Assembly (NCBI GenBank): GCA_031763025.1
Contig: JASSKH010000001.1
Location: 24,905,039-24,969,038, forward strand
DNA length: 64,000 nt
Direction: 5' to 3'
Source of the DNA: Macrocystis pyrifera
Taxonomy: Eukaryota; Sar; Phaeophyceae; Laminariales; Laminariaceae
A program made the position numbers and the translations under genes. The notes beneath the pieces were generated by a model that had not been told where the DNA came from, ran no database searches, and saw only the letters and a list, made by a program, of their open reading frames with translations. This document shows, one piece after another, positions 59,725 to 64,000 of this stretch (positions are counted from its first letter, which is position 1; every line of letters starts with the position of its first letter).

Positions 59725-60092
59725 CATGCCGTGGCGTTGCCATGGTACCGCCAATGGCATACCATGGCATTACCACGGCATCCCATGGTGTGGCATAAGA
59801 TTCCATGGCACGCCGTGGGGGTTGCCATGACATGCCATGGGTAGTACCATGGCAACCCCCGCGGCTACCGCCTCGGCACTCCATGGCAACCCCACGGCAT
59901 GTCATGGCAACCCCCACTACACCCCAACGTCCACGGCACCCAGGTTAATGTTGGGGTTGGGGTTAGGGTTAGGGTTAGGGTTAGGGTTAGGGTCCCATGG
60001 TATGCCGTGGAAGTCCGTGGAAGGTTCCGTGGTATGCCGTGGAAGGTTTTGACGCAGGTGGTGCCACGGCATTCCACGGCATGTCGCGAAAA
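59725..60092. repeat. CCATGGCA/ATGCCGTGG repeat zone around a telomere-like array
   Basis: CCATGGCA, CCACGGCAT and their inverses recur at 8-25-bp spacing on both sides of 59951-59992. Left and right arms are roughly inverted copies (CATGGTATGCCGTGG, GGCATTCCACGGCATG), so the zone could fold back on itself. Confidence 0.75.
59951..59992 (+). repeat. Interstitial TTAGGG array
   Basis: TTGGGG, TTGGGG, then five TTAGGG units in register. It is flanked by the CCATGG repeat zone and not by a chromosome end. Confidence 0.92.
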
Positions 60093-60964
60093 AAGACAAT
60101 AATGTACATACCTCAATCAGAACCACTACTGCTGTAAATGTGATTGGTACGAACGCTGCTGTACGCACGATTTTATAGTATTAATAGTACGAACGATTTG
60201 TTTTTGTTGTACTCGAGTCGACGAATGTATCGGTCCGGAGATAATCGGTACCGAGCAAAAACGGCCGTCACACATTGCGGAAGGTACGTGCATAGGCCAA
60301 TGCCGATGACAACAACGAACACTATTAGTAGTACTGAGCGTACAGCGCGGATCTTCCACATGTGCATAGTACCCTGCCTGCCGCTGCTGTTGGCGCACTG
60401 TGCTGAGCACAGCTGGAGCAGTGAGTGGCAATGTTGGATCACACACAGCAATAAGCAGAAGAAGATTCTTAGAAGCAGGGAGAGAGGCGATGCTGCTGGT
60501 GTGGTCGTGGGTCGTGGCGTGGTCAAGTGATGGATCGAAATCTCCGATAAACCAATTTTAATAACCATGATACGCGCAAGGTGGGCCCACTGCTGCTGCT
60601 GCTGGGCAGCAGGGTTGTGCTGCTGTAGGAAGCTGGAGGTAAGCACGCTCTGTGTGCACTGCTGTGGCTATTGTTCTCTAGGCGTTGGCCCGTGCTCCGT
60701 GCAACAACACACAAAAAAAGTACAGGGATATACGTCATCCTGGGCCTGGGTACATGAGGATCAAAACATGTATGACAGACGGTGGAATGCGGACGGCGGA
60801 CTCCGACAAACACAACCAACCACAGCGACACTGGGCAAATGGGTGTGTCGAACACGCACGGCGTGTGGGCGGCAGCGTTGGAACGATGGGATCTGTGCAT
60901 GTTGTCTGTTGTGTACCTGGTACATGTCTGAGCTGTGTGCTCGTCACCGCTCATGAGTGCTAAT

Positions 60965-61270
60965 CCACGACGATATTTTATGAACTGAGACGACGTTCTC
61001 CGCGACGTTCTTTCACGGCGTTTTGTAAAAAATACGGGGAAACCCTATATTATTTTAAATAATATATACGGGGAAACCATATATTATTTTAGATAATATA
61101 GGGTTTCCCCGTGAAAAAAAAACGTCGCGAAGATCGTCGTCTGGGGAAAAAAAAGACGTCTCGAGGTTACGCCGCTTTATTATCCGTAAAAATACGAAAA
61201 TCTGGGAATTTTACCACGACGAAAAAATCTCACGAGAGGTACTTTTACGGCCTTTTTTTTTTTCGTCGTG
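60965..61270. mobile_element. Foldback/MITE-like structure in copy A (also at 62413-62675)
   Basis: The left arm GACGACGTTCTCCGCGACGT and ATACGGGGAAACCCTATA pair with the right arm TATAGGGTTTCCCCGTG and ACGTCGCGAAGATCGTCGTC. Outer ends CACGACGA and TCGTCGTG are also inverted. Both occurrences lie inside the segmental duplication, so there is no independent second insertion to prove mobility. Confidence 0.5.
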
Positions 61271-62201
61271 AGGATGAACAGCTGCGAACAGACCGCACCC
61301 AGCCCATCCGCCCCTGCTCCATATATATATCCCAACCTTGGCATCCCTCATCTGGGTCGCTGAAAGCAATCCACAGCAGCAGTGTAAACCACGACGACAA
61401 TACCGCTTCAACGTGGGGCCGGCCGGCACCGCAGGAGATACTGCTTTCTGTTTGGGTGCGACCCATCTACAGCTCTGCGCTGATCGCCAGTTGAGTTTCT
61501 TGTCGACGGTAACATGTCCTCGGGTGCACGCAGCAAGGGGCATGCAATCACACCAACAACGAGCGCAAGACATTCCCTTCGTACTTGCACCCCGCAGAGC
61601 CTAGGCCGTCGCGAAGGGTATGGAGAGCCGCAGCATGCCGGACTGGGGGTGGAGGGGGGTGGCGTTGGGCCAGTGAGGGCGACCGGGAGCAACGGCTCTT
61701 CTGTGCGTCTGGGTGATAGTTTTCAAATTGGCTCGCTGGGACTCTCACCGGAGTTTTGTAATTTGTGAGCACGAGGGGTGGGGGAGCTGCTGCTGTCACA
61801 GTGGTTGGAGGTTCGAGCGGGGTGGAGGAGGCAGATCACACAAGGACGAGGATGAGCAGGGGGGGAATAACGCAGGCGGCGGTACCGCAGCAGGATATAT
61901 ATGCTTGGGGTTGTATGTAGCGGGTCATTCGGAGCATATGGCCTTCGTATGATGTACGAAGCTACATGCACGGAGGATCGCTGCATCGCTGCCTACGTGA
62001 TTTTGCGTTTTTTAAGATGTGCTACTGCTGTGCTGTAATGACCAGGCACGAGTGTTTTACACCAGGTATGACACCTGGTAGGAAGTGCTGTTTGCTGTAT
62101 GTACTCGTACGTGCGGCAACTGCTGCTGTACGATCTTCAGGCATCCAGTAAACAACACACACGTGATTGGACCCACGAACGGAAGGGGTGTACAATGGCA
62201 G

Positions 62202-62276
62202 CGCAGCTTGCAAAGTTAAGTATCAACTATTTATGAATCAGTCGAACTCACAGCTGACGTATTTCAAAATTTATAA
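62202..62276. mobile_element. 75-bp insertion with 8-bp target duplication
   Basis: AATGGCAG occurs at 62194-62201 and 62277-62284, flanking an inverted copy of the 57640-57711 repeat. Copy B of the segmental duplication shows the uninterrupted target with a single AATGGCAG. An 8-bp duplication is typical of hAT transposition. The insert has no coding capacity. Confidence 0.85.
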
Positions 62277-62412
62277 AATGGCAGTAGCGCCAGTTTTGAG
62301 CAGCTGTTAGCAAAAACCGGGCCTTCGTTGTTCACGAAAAGGCACGAGCGGCGAGATCTCCATAACTTTCGCAGACTACTCGCCAAACTGTCCTTCAAAC
62401 GTCACGGCGAAC

Positions 62413-63610
62413 TTCACGACGATATTTTAGAAACTGAGACGACGTTCTCCGCGACGTTCTTTCACGGCGTTTTGTAAAAAATACGGGGAAACCCTATAAT
62501 ATAGGGTTTCCCCGTGAAAAAAAAACGTCGCGAAGATCGTCGTCTGGGGAAAAAAAAGACATCTCGAGGTTACGCCGCTTTATTATCCGTAAAAATACGA
62601 AAATCTGGGAATTTTACCACGACGAAAAAATCTCACGAGAGGTACTTTTACGACCTGTTTTTTTTCGTCGTGAGGATGAACAGCTGCGAACAGACCGCAC
62701 CTAGCCCATCCCCCCCTGCTCCATATATCCCAACCTTGGCATCCCTCATCTGGATCGCTGAAAGCAATCCACAGCAGCAGTGAATACCACGACGACAATA
62801 CCGCTTCAACGTGGGGCCGGCCGGCACCGCAGGAGATACTGCTTTCTGTTTGGGTGCGACCCATCTACAGCTCTGCGCTGATCGCCTGTTGAGTTTCTTG
62901 TCGACGGAAACATGTCCTCGGGTGCACGCAGCAAGGGGCATGCAACCACACCAACAGCGAGCGCAAGACATTCCCTTCGCACTCGCACCCCGCAGAACCT
63001 AGGCCGTCGCGAAGGGTATGGAGAGCCGCAGCATGCCGGACTGGGGGTGGAGGGGGGTGGCGTTGGGCCAGTGAGGGCGACCGGGAGCAACAGCTCTTCT
63101 GTGCGTCTGGGTGATAGCTTTCAAATTGGCTCGCTGGGACTCTCACCGGAGTTGTAATTTGTGAGCACGAGGGGTGGGGGAGCTGCTGCTGTCACAGTGG
63201 TTGGAGGTTCGAGCGGGGTGGAGGAGGCAGATCACAAGGACGAGGATGAGCAGGGGGGGAATAACGCAGGCGGCGGTACCGCAGCAGGATATATATGCTT
63301 GGGGTTGTACGTAGCGGGTCATTCGGAGCATATGGCGTTCGTATGATGTACGAAGCAACATGCACGGAGGATCGCTGCCTACGTGATTTTGCGTTTTTGA
63401 AGAGACGTGATTTTGCGTTTTTGAAGATACTTCGTACTGCTGTAATGACCAGATACTGTACGAGGTATGACACCTGGTACGAAGTACTGCTGTTTGCTCT
63501 ATGTACTCGTGTGTGGGGCAACTGCTGCTGTACGACCTTCAGGCATCCAGTAAACAACACACGCGTGATTGGACCCACGAATGGAAGGGGTGCGCAATGG
63601 CAGTAGCGCC
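62413..63610. repeat. Segmental duplication, copy B (empty site)
   Basis: Direct repeat of copy A. It lacks the 75-bp insertion (CAATGGCAGTAGCGCCAG is continuous at 63595-63612) and instead has a 21-bp internal tandem duplication (ACGTGATTTTGCGTTTTTGA at 63381 and 63408). Confidence 0.9.
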
Positions 63611-64000
63611 AGTTTAGCAGCTGTTAACCGTGTCATGAGATAGATGCGGGTTCATGAGTTACAGGTGATGAGAGCACATCAGGGATGCGCGAATCGGCAT
63701 ACTGTAAATATATGTAGGAAATTGGATTTCACGAACTCTTACAGACGTGTGAACCTTCCCCCTCCCTTGCGTACAACGTCTGCTGCTGTACAAACTTGGG
63801 GCCGCCGTATGTGAATTTACACGCAGACATGCACGGTCGCAACGCACTACTATTTTACCTCAACCTACCCGCCGTCCGTAGGGACTCGTACCACTTTTGT
63901 TAAACGAAAGCTTTTATCTTTACACACCCGCGGGGATAACTACCGTTTCCATGTCATCATCAGTGTCCCACGGAAAAAGAGAACCTGGGTTGTAAAATCT
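63611..64000. other. Right end of window, nothing recognised
   Basis: No gene, repeat family or splice-bounded exon was identified. Confidence 0.35.

Larger units (their letters stand above)
60965..62284. repeat. Segmental duplication, copy A (with 75-bp insertion)
   Basis: It matches 62413-63610 over about 1.2 kb, from CACGACGATATTTTATGAACTG through CCTCGAGGTTACGCCGC-like, GGCCGGCACCGCAGGAGATA and GAGGATGAGCAGGGGGG to ATTGGACCCACGAACGGAAG. Copy A has an extra 36 bp of the palindromic ATATTATTTTA segment near 61060 and the insertion at 62202-62276. Open frames in both copies are shared but unrecognised and not consistently maintained. Confidence 0.9.

Noticed and set aside
59951-59992. Chromosome end (true telomere)
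   Set aside because: Only five exact units in the middle of the contig, with ordinary sequence on both sides.
61111-61494. Basic protein starting MKKKRREDRRLGKKK, present in both duplication copies
   Set aside because: The start lies in the arm of a palindrome, the frame is shorter in the second copy, and no family resemblance was found.

Overview
The window is eukaryotic nuclear DNA. It shows GT-AG splice signals, tRNA-derived SINEs, a non-LTR retrotransposon, several MITE families, microsatellites and a short interstitial TTAGGG array, and it has no operons or Shine-Dalgarno spacing. The style (gene-poor, intron-bearing, dense short DNA transposons, Thr/Pro-rich extracellular repeat protein, TTAGGG repeats) would fit a stramenopile alga such as a brown alga. 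That assignment is an inference (about 0.4 confidence) and no marker gene here proves it.

The left half is dominated by one giant minus-strand gene. A 294-bp (98-residue) Thr/Pro/Ala/Ser-rich unit repeats about 80 times between roughly 4.4 and 28.0 kb. Upstream (higher coordinates) I can join three further exons with consensus splice sites and matching phase: 32365-32141 (start codon, hydrophobic segment), 30920-30162 (hydrophobic then Gly-rich) and 29592-28674 (Pro/Thr-rich). The array exon then runs from 28257 to a stop near 3150, with an Ala/Thr/Gly-rich, partly hydrophobic C-terminal part. The product would be about 9,000 residues: a secreted or surface mucin-like or arabinogalactan-protein-like molecule. 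About fifteen small indels, many in G or C runs, break the frame. They are either assembly errors or real decay. Every break I found on the minus strand is an indel, never a point nonsense change.

Left of the giant gene (1-3150) are a clear minus-strand exon of another or the same gene (427-296), an 83-base pure C run, one copy of each of two MITE families and one SINE.

The right half (32.5-64 kb) is gene-poor repeat territory. It holds two minus-strand copies of one LINE (reverse transcriptase) at 37.5-39.5 and 49.6-52.0 kb, a degraded plus-strand copy at 34.3-35.8 kb, five SINE copies, eight copies of MITE family A, four good copies of MITE family B, and two probable hAT-type non-autonomous elements. 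A repeat nest lies at 43.6-45.2 kb, where a SINE sits inside a MITE. Near the right end a 1.2-kb segment is present twice (60965-62284 and 62413-63610); one copy carries a 75-bp insertion with an 8-bp target duplication and the other preserves the empty site. Several zones are degenerate short repeats (GAGTACTG-like, CCATGG-like, GGGTACCC-like). I see no convincing protein-coding host gene right of about 32.4 kb.
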